A stretch of 54,857 bases of DNA from Anaerolineae bacterium. Its GTDB lineage: Bacteria; Chloroflexota; Anaerolineae; Promineifilales; Promineifilaceae. Below the pieces are notes generated by a model. The model did no database searches and was not told the DNA's origin. It saw nothing but the letters and a program-made list of their open reading frames with translations. The position numbers were made by a program, and so were the translations under genes. The first letter of the stretch is position 1. Each line of letters starts with the position of its first letter. Shown piece by piece: positions 16,129 through 23,673 of the stretch. Location of the stretch: assembly GCA_030425205.1 (NCBI GenBank), contig JAUIAP010000042.1, positions 1 through 54,857 on the forward strand, read 5' to 3'.

Positions 16129-17022
16129 ATGAGCGACACAACACGGGCGTTATTGGGGTCTTGGGAATTTCAACCAATCATCTTCGCCGTCCTCGCATTC
16201 TTTGGAATCACGTTCACCATTGGCTGGGTTCGTCTGCGGAAACGCAGTTCTGCGCTTTCCCACTGGTGGCGACTACTTGCCTATTGGACTGGCCTATTGC
16301 TCGTATTTCTTGCATTGATGTCGCCAATTGAAGTATTGAGCGGTCAGTTGTTTACAGCGCATATGATTCAACATCTCATGATTGCGATGTTTGCGCCACC
16401 GCTGTTACTCGCGCCAAATCCCTTGCCAATCGTCATGTGGGGACTGCCACTCAAAACGCGGTTGCAAATCGGCGCCCTATTTTTCTCGAAACGCTCGAAA
16501 ATTCGTCCCATATTGGCGCAAATTAGCCAGCCCTTTGTCGCATGGGCCGCCTTCTTTCTATTTCTCTGGGGGTGGCATGATGGAAACATGTATAACCTGA
16601 CATTACGCAAGGAGTGGGTGCATGATTTGGAGCACTTCACCTTTTTCTACTCCGCCATGTTGCTATGGTGGCACATTACGGGGGCTGCACCTGTTTTCCA
16701 CAAACGCTTTTCCTACCCAGTACGAATCATCTTTACCATCGCATGTGTGCCAGCAAATATGATTGCGGGTGTTGTCATTGCATTGGCTGACGCCGTCATT
16801 TATACGTACTATGAAACCATCCCATTTCGAACATTCAACATTTCTGTGCTTGATGATCAGCGGCTAGGGGGTGCGATCATGTGGATTCCGGGTAGTATGA
16901 TGTATGTGATCGCCGTGATCGTGCTTGTGACGTTGTGGCTGAATGAACAGGAGCGCCAGTCAAAATCGCGCAATATTCAATCGACGGCGCCGTGGAAAGC
17001 TGGCATATCGGCCGATTCCTGA
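16129..17022 (+). CDS. ctaG: Cytochrome c oxidase assembly factor, caa3-type CtaG
   Basis: This 297-aa multi-pass membrane protein of the caa3_CtaG family is needed for assembling the CuB site of caa3 oxidases. About seven helices are visible. Conserved blocks include FLALMSPIEVLSGQLFTAHMIQHLMIAMFAPPLL (in two halves), WHDGNMYNLTLRKEWVHDLEHFTFFYSAMLLWWHI in outline, and LGGAIMWIPGSMMYVIAVI. The His residues of TAHMIQHLM, HDLEH and WWH are typical of the family. I start at ATG 16129; a TTG at 16090 would read through the upstream terminator stem and lacks a ribosome site. It shares the strand and purpose of the cox genes. Confidence 0.9.
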   Translation: MSDTTRALLGSWEFQPIIFAVLAFFGITFTIGWVRLRKRSSALSHWWRLLAYWTGLLLVFLALMSPIEVLSGQLFTAHMIQHLMIAMFAPPLLLAPNPLPIVMWGLPLKTRLQIGALFFSKRSKIRPILAQISQPFVAWAAFFLFLWGWHDGNMYNLTLRKEWVHDLEHFTFFYSAMLLWWHITGAAPVFHKRFSYPVRIIFTIACVPANMIAGVVIALADAVIYTYYETIPFRTFNISVLDDQRLGGAIMWIPGSMMYVIAVIVLVTLWLNEQERQSKSRNIQSTAPWKAGISADS

Positions 17023-17027
17023 GAACC

Positions 17028-17567
17028 ATGTGCAATAAGCAGAATGCTGTAATTAGAAGAGTCATTCCAAAGTTCGACATTTGGTTACTCTTTATCATAC
17101 TTTGTGGGCTTGTTTTTCCCTCGCGAATGGTCGATGCACATGGGGGCGGCATTCCACAAATTGCCAATGCGCCGATTGGTGAATATGTCATCTCCGTGTG
17201 GACAGACCCAGAACCGTTACGTGCTGGCACAGTGCATGTGACAGTCGGGCTGGCGCAGGAGAGTGCGGCCGTCCTAAATCGAGCGGTTAACATTTCAATT
17301 GTGCCGCTTGGCAATGGACAACCGATTGAAGCAGTTGCAACTCATGAGAATTCAGCCAACAAATTTCTCTACGAAGCCGATCTACAAATCAATCGCCCTG
17401 GTGATTACCGCTTTGTCGTTCAAATTGATGATCTTGTAGACCAAGTTTCGTTTGTTGATACAGTGGAGGGCGCGTCCATCGCCAACAATCCGTTTGTGAT
17501 GGGCGGGGTAATTGTGCTGGTGGCCGTTGTTGCATTGGTTGGATTGAGGCGGGGGAGCGATGGGTAG
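17028..17567 (+). CDS. Membrane-anchored YtkA/FixH-like protein of the oxidase cluster
   Basis: This protein of about 179 aa has a signal peptide (IWLLFIILCGLVFPSRMVDA), a mature start HGGG, an Ig-like beta domain (about residues 45-140) with VWTDPEPLRAGTVHVTVGL, NISIVPLGNGQPIEAVATHE and PGDYRFVVQIDD, and a C-terminal helix (FVMGGVIVLVAVVALVGL). The domain resembles YtkA-like or FixH-like exported proteins next to oxidase genes, proposed to aid copper delivery. An earlier GTG at 16992 overlaps ctaG by 31 bp; the ATG at 17028 is 3 bp after that gene's stop region. It overlaps the SURF1 gene by 8 bp. The role is inferred from position. Confidence 0.7.
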   Translation: MCNKQNAVIRRVIPKFDIWLLFIILCGLVFPSRMVDAHGGGIPQIANAPIGEYVISVWTDPEPLRAGTVHVTVGLAQESAAVLNRAVNISIVPLGNGQPIEAVATHENSANKFLYEADLQINRPGDYRFVVQIDDLVDQVSFVDTVEGASIANNPFVMGGVIVLVAVVALVGLRRGSDG

Positions 17568-18261
17568 CTATTTCGGCCGAAAAAATATTGCTAAAACAAT
17601 TCTTATCCTCGTCATTGCCGCGACGTGTATTTGGCTTGGATTCTGGCAACTAGATCGCCTTGAATGGCGACGGGAGCTCAATGCTGCGACTCGCATTCAG
17701 ATCAATCAGCCCCCACTCAACCTCAACACGCTCAGCGATGAATCACAACTGCTTGAGATGACAGACCGTGCTATCAGCGCAACGGGACAGTTTAACTTTG
17801 CTGAGCAGATCGTTTTGCTCAATCAAAATAATCAACAGATCGGGTCGGGCGTGCATCTCGTTGCCCCTTTTGTACTTGAGGGGACAGATCGTGCCATCTT
17901 GGTGGATCGGGGATGGATTTCCAATGTGGAATGGCAATCGGCCGATTTGCGTCAGTTTGATGAATCGCTGACCACTATTGAAGGTGTCGTTCAGCAGTTC
18001 AGCCCGCGCCCCGCGACCCTCACAAATGGGGAGATATTTTTGCTCAATTATGAGCAGATTCAAGAGGTGATTTCGGCCGAATTGTTGCCCGTTGTCATGT
18101 TGCAAACATCTGACAATAGCGACCCAGCCACACGACCCTTCCGCACCGCACATGAAGTCGAACTTAGCGAAGGCAGCCATCTCGGTTATGCCGTTCAGTG
18201 GTTTTCGTTCGCAACAATTTTTGTGATTGGATATATCTTCTATGTTCGCAAATATGGATAA
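17560..18261 (+). CDS. SURF1-family oxidase assembly protein
   Basis: This 233-aa protein has two transmembrane helices with a loop outside the membrane, the SURF1/Shy1 layout. The N-terminal helix reads AKTILILVIAATCIWLGFWQ followed by LDRLEWRREL, the family's signature (W-Q-x-x-R). The middle part has GSGVHLVAPFVL and RAILVDRGWIS, both typical. The C-terminal helix is HLGYAVQWFSFATIFVIGYIFYV. SURF1 helps insert haem a into subunit I. It overlaps the preceding gene by 8 bp and closes the oxidase cluster. No haem A synthase gene is present in the window. Confidence 0.92.
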   Translation: MGSYFGRKNIAKTILILVIAATCIWLGFWQLDRLEWRRELNAATRIQINQPPLNLNTLSDESQLLEMTDRAISATGQFNFAEQIVLLNQNNQQIGSGVHLVAPFVLEGTDRAILVDRGWISNVEWQSADLRQFDESLTTIEGVVQQFSPRPATLTNGEIFLLNYEQIQEVISAELLPVVMLQTSDNSDPATRPFRTAHEVELSEGSHLGYAVQWFSFATIFVIGYIFYVRKYG

Positions 18262-18264
18262 GTT

Positions 18265-18885
18265 ATGCTAGCCTATTTTCTGCAAGGCTTTTTGCTCGGA
18301 TTCCCCGCTTCTGCTCAACCCGGCCCTATGCAGGCCTTTCTATTCTCACAAACGCTCAAAAACGGCTGGCGGCGGTCGTTGCCGCTCGCACTCGCCCCCC
18401 TGATTAGCGATATTCCAATCGTTCTACTCGTCGTCTTCCTTCTATCAAATCTCCCCGCATGGGCTGTCGCAGCACTGCAAATAGCAGGTGGCCTATTCCT
18501 AATCTATTTGGCGTGGGGCGCATTTCAGTCGGGTAATGCGCCCGTCGCGCAAGCAGTCGAGCAGGACGCGCCTGAGCATGGTCTGGTAAAGGCAAGTCTC
18601 GTCAACCTATTGAATCCCAACCCCTACATCTTTTGGGGAACAATCGGAGGGATCATTCTCTTAGAAGCATGGCGCGACTCGATCAGCCATGCAGTCGGCT
18701 TTCTGCTCGGTATGTATTTGACCCTCTGTGGTGGATTTGCGCTCTTCATTCTGTTTTTTGGACTCGTAGGGAAAGCAGACAAGGGGGATGGCAGACTCAA
18801 TCGTTGGCTGGCCTATGTTTCGGCCGTTTTGTTGTGTGGGTTTGGTATTTTTCAGCTGGTGCGCGGTCTTGCCGCGCTCATGTGA
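18265..18885 (+). CDS. LysE/RhtB-family amino-acid exporter
   Basis: This 206-aa inner-membrane exporter has six predicted helices. The start LQGFLLGFPASAQPGPMQAF has the family's P-G-P motif, followed by GWRRSLPLALAPLISDIPIV, GGLFLIYLAWGAFQSG, and LVNLLNPNPYIFWGTIGG with the conserved N-P loop. The substrate cannot be told; the family exports Lys, homoserine, Thr and others. It lies 3 bp after the SURF1 stop, so it may be read with the oxidase genes although its function differs. Its 3' end contains the promoter of the tRNA gene. Confidence 0.9.
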   Translation: MLAYFLQGFLLGFPASAQPGPMQAFLFSQTLKNGWRRSLPLALAPLISDIPIVLLVVFLLSNLPAWAVAALQIAGGLFLIYLAWGAFQSGNAPVAQAVEQDAPEHGLVKASLVNLLNPNPYIFWGTIGGIILLEAWRDSISHAVGFLLGMYLTLCGGFALFILFFGLVGKADKGDGRLNRWLAYVSAVLLCGFGIFQLVRGLAALM

Positions 18886-18897
18886 GGTTGTTATAAT
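18869..18897 (+). promoter_or_regulatory. Promoter of tRNA-Val
   Basis: TTGCCG (18869-18874) and TATAAT (18892-18897) are 17 bp apart, overlapping the end of the exporter gene; the tRNA starts 12 bp after the -10 box. Confidence 0.7.
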
Positions 18898-18908
18898 TTC
18901 CGACCTGC

Positions 18909-18982
18909 GGACGATTAGCTCAGTTGGTTAGAGCGCTGCGTTCACATCGCAGAGGTCACTGGTTCGAGTCCAGTATCGTCCA
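18909..18982 (+). tRNA. tRNA-Val (anticodon CAC)
   Basis: The cloverleaf is complete: acceptor GGACGAT / ATCGTCC, D-arm with AGCTCAGTTGGTTAGAGC, anticodon stem CTGCG / CGCAG with loop TTCACAT (anticodon CAC, reading GUG), variable loop AGGTC, and T-arm GGTTCGAGTCC. The discriminator is A and CCA is not encoded. A terminator follows at once. Confidence 0.97.
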
Positions 18983-18984
18983 TC

Positions 18985-19007
18985 AAGCCGCCGCAAGGCG
19001 GTTTTTT
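18985..19007 (+). terminator. Terminator of tRNA-Val
   Basis: CCGCC-GCAA-GGCGG followed by TTTTTT, three bases after the tRNA; AAG / TTT extends the stem. Confidence 0.88.
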
Positions 19008-19039
19008 GTTGGAACGTGACCCGCCGTTTCATCCCCAAT

Positions 19040-20386
19040 TTAGCTGTTCAGAATGTAGTATGTTCCCTTATTCATCCCCAATTTGAGCAGCTTGCCTTTT
19101 CGGACAAGATCAGCGAGATCGCGTCGCAATGTTTCGGCCGAAATATCTGCACATTCACGCCGAAAATCAGCATTGGTGATGCTGCCATTTTTCTTGACAT
19201 AGTTGATCGCGATCACTTGCCGCTCGTTCATTCCCCGCGGCTTGCGCTCCTCATCAACCCGCGCATTTGAAAGCGTGACGGTGAATATCTCGTTGGTCAC
19301 GTCGAACTTGGGTGGGGGATGTCCCGCCTCATTCATCTGCTCCATCATCTGATCAATTCCCAAACCCAGCTCCTCAATATACCCCCACTGAAAAAGCCCA
19401 TTCACGATTCGTGGATTGCGTGAGTAATGTTCCTCGACCAAGTTATCAAGTGTCATGTGTCCCGCTAAACCGCCGGGACTGATCACCTCAAGTCGGTCAT
19501 CGTACATGCGAATCTCAATTTTGCGCCCCGCAATCCGGTAATCTCGATGTGCAATAGCGTTGATGATGGCCTCGCGCACGGCAAAAACGGGATATTCGCT
19601 CTCCTCCTCACGGCGCAGTCCCCGCAGTCGCGCCCCCGTTCGCATCTCACGATAGACGACATTCCACGTGCGCTCTGTGATTTGAGCCAGCGAACCGTTG
19701 ATCTCGGTGCGCCCCGTGTAGCCAACGCGACCATTGATGCCACGTGGGTCCAGCCCATCAAATGAGACAAAGACAACCCCACTTTGCGGCATAAACATCT
19801 GTGGATTCTTGCCAAATAGCAGGATGCCCATGACGGTTGGGTTGCCCGCGTGATTGGTTGCCCCTATTTCAAAATAGAGCTGTTCGCGGGAGCCGACATA
19901 GGCGTTGCCGCGTTCTTTACGTCCGTCCAAGTATGCCTTGACGATGTTGCGATCAAAGTCGTCAATAGTGGCGCCTGCAACACTATCTGACTCATAGTTG
20001 CCGACGGTGCGGCGTGTCGCCAATTGGATTAGTTCTGCGCCTGAAATCGGCCGATTATCCGTATTGTGCCGCACAAGAATGCGCCCGTCTGACAATGTAT
20101 GGAGATCGGCCGATCTTGCCACTCGCAAGCTGACCAAATCCCCCCGTCGCGTTTGCAGCATCTCCCACTGCGCCATCACGGGTGGATTGCATCGCTCAAT
20201 CGCCAATTGCAGCGCACTCGTCGCCTCCTCCTCCCAAATTTCTTCCGCAAAGGAGCCATCTTCATTGAGACCAAGAACGACGATGCCCCCATCCGCATTC
20301 GCCATCGCCACGAGCGTTTCAGCAAGCTGGTCAGGATCGGCCGATGGCAAATATGCCGTCAATTGTCCCTGTTTTTTGTCAAGCAT
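19040..20386 (-). CDS. AlbA_2/Schlafen-type regulator with ATPase-like and winged-helix domains
   Basis: This 448-aa protein begins with an AlbA_2 (Schlafen-like) domain (about residues 10-120; VAMANADGGIVVLGLNEDG), continues with a GHKL-type ATPase-like domain marked by VREAIINAIAHRDYRIAGRK (N-box Asn) and RLEVISPGGLAG (about 270-340), and ends with a winged helix (about 385-445; GSITNADFRRECADISAETL). Such proteins are usually called ATP-dependent transcriptional regulators; direct evidence on function is thin. It stands alone, divergent from nothing, and ends close to the tRNA-Val terminator. In some genomes such genes sit in defence or mobile regions; no partner is seen here. Confidence 0.88.
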   Translation of the reverse strand: MLDKKQGQLTAYLPSADPDQLAETLVAMANADGGIVVLGLNEDGSFAEEIWEEEATSALQLAIERCNPPVMAQWEMLQTRRGDLVSLRVARSADLHTLSDGRILVRHNTDNRPISGAELIQLATRRTVGNYESDSVAGATIDDFDRNIVKAYLDGRKERGNAYVGSREQLYFEIGATNHAGNPTVMGILLFGKNPQMFMPQSGVVFVSFDGLDPRGINGRVGYTGRTEINGSLAQITERTWNVVYREMRTGARLRGLRREEESEYPVFAVREAIINAIAHRDYRIAGRKIEIRMYDDRLEVISPGGLAGHMTLDNLVEEHYSRNPRIVNGLFQWGYIEELGLGIDQMMEQMNEAGHPPPKFDVTNEIFTVTLSNARVDEERKPRGMNERQVIAINYVKKNGSITNADFRRECADISAETLRRDLADLVRKGKLLKLGMNKGTYYILNS

Positions 20387-20450
20387 AAGTGTATAGATTG
20401 CTGGTCAGCTAGAAAGTTGCCATGCTGCCGAGCTGGAACGCGGATGGCCC

Positions 20451-20498
20451 AAAACAAAAAATCCGCAGCGTACAGCAACCGATGCCAACGCTACGGAT
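20451..20498 (-). terminator. Terminator of the ytxH-like gene
   Basis: On the minus strand ATCCGTAGCGT (20488-20498) pairs with ACGCTGCGGAT (20461-20471) with one wobble/mismatch, followed by TTTTTGTTTT. It begins 26 bp after the stop. Confidence 0.7.
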
Positions 20499-20524
20499 CA
20501 TTTTTAGCGCAAAATTGCTGTGAG

Positions 20525-20734
20525 TTAGGCCGCTTTCAATTGGTCAAACTGCGCGTTCAATTCCATTTGCGTGCGCCGCATTTCGCTGCGTGCCTCAGCC
20601 AACGCCGTTTCCCAGCGTGCCACAGCGCGCGCCCGTAAATCTTCACCAGATTGTGGCGTAAATAGCAGCGATGCACTCGCCCCCACCATTGCACCACATA
20701 CTGCACCCGCTAGAAATCCAAAAAGTTTATTCAT
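20525..20734 (-). CDS. YtxH-domain small membrane protein
   Basis: This 69-aa protein has one N-terminal Gly/Ala-rich helix, LFGFLAGAVCGAMVGASASLLFTPQSG, the signature of YtxH proteins (here in two parts: GFLAGAVCGAMVG and LLFTPQSGEDLR). The remainder is a charged helix likely to form a coiled coil. Members are often tied to general or envelope stress, but function is unproven. GAGAGG lies close before the ATG. A TATAAT upstream on the minus strand (about 20764-20769) supports its own promoter. It is divergent from the Nfu_N-like gene. Confidence 0.85.
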   Translation of the reverse strand: MNKLFGFLAGAVCGAMVGASASLLFTPQSGEDLRARAVARWETALAEARSEMRRTQMELNAQFDQLKAA

Positions 20735-20820
20735 AACATCCTCTCCGAATAAAGATACGCTACATTATAGCAAAAAGTTTTCCTTGCCAATTACAATTTT
20801 AGGTATAGAGTTTAGCAATT

Positions 20821-21099
20821 ATGTCTGAGTACATCGAACTAGAACCAGAAGAAACGGACGACCCACATATTTTGATCATTGAATCGAACGTCACACTGAC
20901 GATCGAGGAGGTCGAGGAGTATGATTCGGCCGATCTGATGCTCGAAGGCTCCCCGCTTGCCCAAACGCTTGCCGTCATTCCGGGCATCGAGCATTTGCGC
21001 ATTGAACCTGACGCGCTCACGATCACCCGTGATCCGACGTTTGAATGGTATACAATTACCGAAGATGTCAAGGCTGCCATCGTTGACTTCTTTCTTTGA
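20821..21099 (+). CDS. Stand-alone Nfu_N-like protein
   Basis: This 92-aa protein resembles the N-terminal domain of Nfu iron-sulphur scaffolds (PF08712-like): DSADLMLEGSPLAQTLAVIPG, then IEHLRIEPDALTITR and WYTITEDVKAAIVDFF follow the family's A-x-x-SPLA-x-x-L-F-x-I-x-G-V and F-I-T-V-T-K patterns. The usual C-terminal NifU domain with its CxxC cluster ligand is absent, and the protein has no Cys at all, so it cannot hold a cluster alone. It might be a partner or adapter in Fe-S assembly. No ribosome site is visible. It ends 11 bp before the MFS gene and may be co-transcribed. Confidence 0.7.
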   Translation: MSEYIELEPEETDDPHILIIESNVTLTIEEVEEYDSADLMLEGSPLAQTLAVIPGIEHLRIEPDALTITRDPTFEWYTITEDVKAAIVDFFL

Positions 21100-21110
21100 C
21101 CCACGGCCCA

Positions 21111-22655
21111 ATGAAAAAAACCTCTCCCCGCCTCATTCTCTTCACCCTCGCATTTGGGGTCTTTGTCGCAGCTGATGATCTCACGGTCGTCTCGACGATG
21201 CTGCGTCAAATCGTTTTTGACTTGGAAATCCCGCTGCCCGATGGGCTAGATCAAGCGGCATGGGTTGTCAATGCGTATCTGATTGCGTATGTGGTAGTCA
21301 TGCCGTTTGTGGGACGACTTGGGGATGTGATCGGCCGAAAAACCATCTATATCACCTCCTTGCTTCTCTTTCTGATCGGCTCCATCTGGGTCATTCTCCC
21401 CTTCAATCCGCTCACCGCCCCATTGTTTGAGCCAAGTCTGCGTTTTTTTCTCATCGGTCGCGTCATTACAGCCATTGGCGGCGGCGCAATGGTTCCCGTC
21501 AGCATGGCGATCATTGCCGACATCTATCCACGTGAACGTCGGGCCTCTGCGCTTGGCATACTCGGCGCAATTGACACGGCGGGTTGGGTTTGGGGACCGC
21601 TCTATGGCGCGCTCTTGGTTCGTTATCTGACATGGGAATGGCAATTTTATCTCAACATTCCGCTAACGCTTTTTGGGATTGCACTCGCATTTTACGCCAT
21701 GCGTGAACTGCCCGAACCACGCCTCAAAACCCGCATCGACTGGATCGGCGCAGCCTTACTCACGATCAGCCTTCTCACGTTAAATATCGCATTGCTCAAC
21801 AGTGGTGACATTTCGGCCGCTGGTGGATTTGCCGACTTTGCGGCTGAGGAAAAAGTCAGCACCACGCCACTGTATCTAACAGCGGTGGTGACGTTGATCA
21901 CGTTTGTCTTTTGGGAGCGACGGGTTGCAACTCGATATGCATCTGGGAGTAGCGGCCAATCACCACTGATCGATTTGTCGCTGTTTGGTCGGCGCAACTT
22001 TTCGGCCGCTATCTTCATCAACTTTATCGTCGGCGGCATTTTGATCATTGCAATGGTCAATGTGCCGCTTGTTGTGAACGTCTTGGAGATCGACGTCGGG
22101 AGCGCGGCAATCACCAGCGGTATACTGCTCAGTGCAATGACGGGCGCAATGGCAATCACCGCTTTTGTTGGGGGCAAATGGACAGAACGTAGCGGCTACC
22201 GTCCACCTGTGCTGGTCGGATTGTTGGGTTGCGTGATTGGATTTGGGATGATGGGTTTTCTCTGGATGTCCGGCACGCCCTATCTTGAGATGGGTTGGCA
22301 ACTCGCCATTTTGGGCGCAGGGTTTGGACTTGTCACCGCCCCAGTTGGCGCGGCCGTTATCAATGCTGCCCCCGAAACAGAGCGCGGGATTGCGAGCAGT
22401 TTGGTCATCGTGATGCGTTTAATGGGAATGAGCGTGGGATTATCGGCGTTAACCGCATGGGGACTCTATCGTTTTGGCATTCTGCGCCAGCGTATCCAAG
22501 TACCCGCGATTGACGATCCAAACTATCAAAATGCGCTCATTCAAGCATTGACCGACACGACTGTTGCGACGCTTGCCGAAACATTTGTCATTTCGGCCAT
22601 CCTCGCCGTCATTGCGTTAATTCTTGGGCTTTCGTTGCGCCGCGAACGTGTCTAG
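21111..22655 (+). CDS. MFS drug:H+ antiporter (DHA2/EmrB-like)
   Basis: This 514-aa transporter has about 14 helices. Motif A is GRLGDVIGRK after the second helix, helix 1 carries ADDLTVVSTMLRQI (an acidic pair in the membrane, a trait of multidrug pumps), and helix 5 has the motif C-like GAIDTAGWVWGPLYGALLV. The likely role is export of hydrophobic compounds using the proton gradient. An in-frame TTG at 21096 overlaps the previous stop; the ATG at 21111 is preferred though its ribosome site is weak. It overlaps the convergent rhomboid-like gene by 4 bp. Two partly repeated hydrophilic loops occur near residues 240-280. Confidence 0.92.
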   Translation: MKKTSPRLILFTLAFGVFVAADDLTVVSTMLRQIVFDLEIPLPDGLDQAAWVVNAYLIAYVVVMPFVGRLGDVIGRKTIYITSLLLFLIGSIWVILPFNPLTAPLFEPSLRFFLIGRVITAIGGGAMVPVSMAIIADIYPRERRASALGILGAIDTAGWVWGPLYGALLVRYLTWEWQFYLNIPLTLFGIALAFYAMRELPEPRLKTRIDWIGAALLTISLLTLNIALLNSGDISAAGGFADFAAEEKVSTTPLYLTAVVTLITFVFWERRVATRYASGSSGQSPLIDLSLFGRRNFSAAIFINFIVGGILIIAMVNVPLVVNVLEIDVGSAAITSGILLSAMTGAMAITAFVGGKWTERSGYRPPVLVGLLGCVIGFGMMGFLWMSGTPYLEMGWQLAILGAGFGLVTAPVGAAVINAAPETERGIASSLVIVMRLMGMSVGLSALTAWGLYRFGILRQRIQVPAIDDPNYQNALIQALTDTTVATLAETFVISAILAVIALILGLSLRRERV

Positions 22656-23578
22656 CGCAACAACGCCAACGGCAAGAGCAGGCCGATCAGCAACAGCGCA
22701 CCCGATGCAATCGCAATAGCGCGGGCGACCCGATCGGTCAGTGGGTCATACCGCAGGGCTAAATTCTGTATAAATAGGGTGGCTAGTCCATACCCCACTG
22801 CCGCCCCGCCGATGTCTGCAAAGAGATGTGAGATGGAGCCGAGTAGGTCGAACAGCAGCAAGATGACTCCGAGCATGATGCCCTGTCGCACCAGTTGGTC
22901 ACCGACGGAATCGTGCATATTTCGGCCGAAAACGATCAACCCCGCAAAAAGTCCAAACAGCGCAGGAGATCCCGTCGTCATGACGCCAGCGCCAAAGAGC
23001 GCCCCCACAATCCCCCCAACGATGCCACTCGCTGCATAAAGCAAGAACGTTTGCGCGCCACCAAAAAAGCGTTCTACCATCCGCCCAATCGAAAACAGCC
23101 ACAGGACATTGATGCCTGCATCCAGCAAATTGGTCGAGAGATAGGGTGCGGTCAAAAATGACCAAACCCGCCCAAACATGAGCGGAATACGCCCCGTTGC
23201 ACCCAGTCTGATCACCGCGTCTGAACTCGGTGCGAGGATGCTGAGACCACCTGCATAAAATGACATTCCGCCGAGATCGATCAACAGTGCAAGCAGATAA
23301 AGCACAACGGTTGCCGCAATCAGCATGTGGGAGACGGCAAATGCGCCGTTGAAAAGATAGCGATATTCGCCCAGTGCGGCTGGCAAATCTATCTGTCCAG
23401 CACGGTTGTCACGTTTGCGCTGCTGTTGACGATATTCGACATATTTTCGGCCGAAAAAGTTATTCGCCAAGCGACCCGGATTTTCCTTGCCACAAATCAT
23501 GCACTCTCCCAGATTGGGCAATACGGGCGCACCGCAACGCGAACACGGAACAAATTTCGTTTTGGTTTCTTCACTCAT
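22652..23578 (-). CDS. Zinc-ribbon rhomboid-like protein, probably not a protease
   Basis: This 308-aa protein starts with a zinc ribbon (CSRCG and CMICG, about residues 12-31), then about seven helices of rhomboid type. The Ser region reads TGSPALFGLFAGL, aligning with the family's GxSGAxFGL, so Ser may remain but Gly is Pro. The helix that should carry the catalytic His (AHLGGxxxG) reads ADIGGAAVG, with Asp instead. The active dyad is therefore broken. VWSFLTAPYLSTNLLDAGINVLWLFSIGRMVE matches the rhomboid W-R-x-x-T and N-x-x-x-L region in outline. A pseudo-rhomboid that binds membrane proteins is the best guess. It converges on the MFS gene. Confidence 0.82.
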   Translation of the reverse strand: MSEETKTKFVPCSRCGAPVLPNLGECMICGKENPGRLANNFFGRKYVEYRQQQRKRDNRAGQIDLPAALGEYRYLFNGAFAVSHMLIAATVVLYLLALLIDLGGMSFYAGGLSILAPSSDAVIRLGATGRIPLMFGRVWSFLTAPYLSTNLLDAGINVLWLFSIGRMVERFFGGAQTFLLYAASGIVGGIVGALFGAGVMTTGSPALFGLFAGLIVFGRNMHDSVGDQLVRQGIMLGVILLLFDLLGSISHLFADIGGAAVGYGLATLFIQNLALRYDPLTDRVARAIAIASGALLLIGLLLPLALLR

Positions 23579-23634
23579 TGCAAGGATTCTACACGGCTAG
23601 GCTGCTGTTTGGTTGGATCTCATAGAATATAATG

Positions 23635-23668
23635 AAAAGGGAACAGCGATACATACTGTTCCCTTTTT
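23635..23668. terminator. Bidirectional terminator
   Basis: AAAAGGGAACAG (23635-23646) pairs exactly with CTGTTCCCTTTT (23656-23667). A/T runs on both sides suit the minus-strand aldo/keto reductase gene, which ends at 23674. It lies upstream of the rhomboid-like gene. Confidence 0.85.
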
Positions 23669-23673
23669 ATTAC

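Noticed and set aside
19040..20386. Schlafen/AlbA-type protein as part of a defence island
   Set aside because: No nuclease, toxin, helicase or restriction gene is adjacent; neighbours are a tRNA and YtxH, so a plain regulator is more likely.
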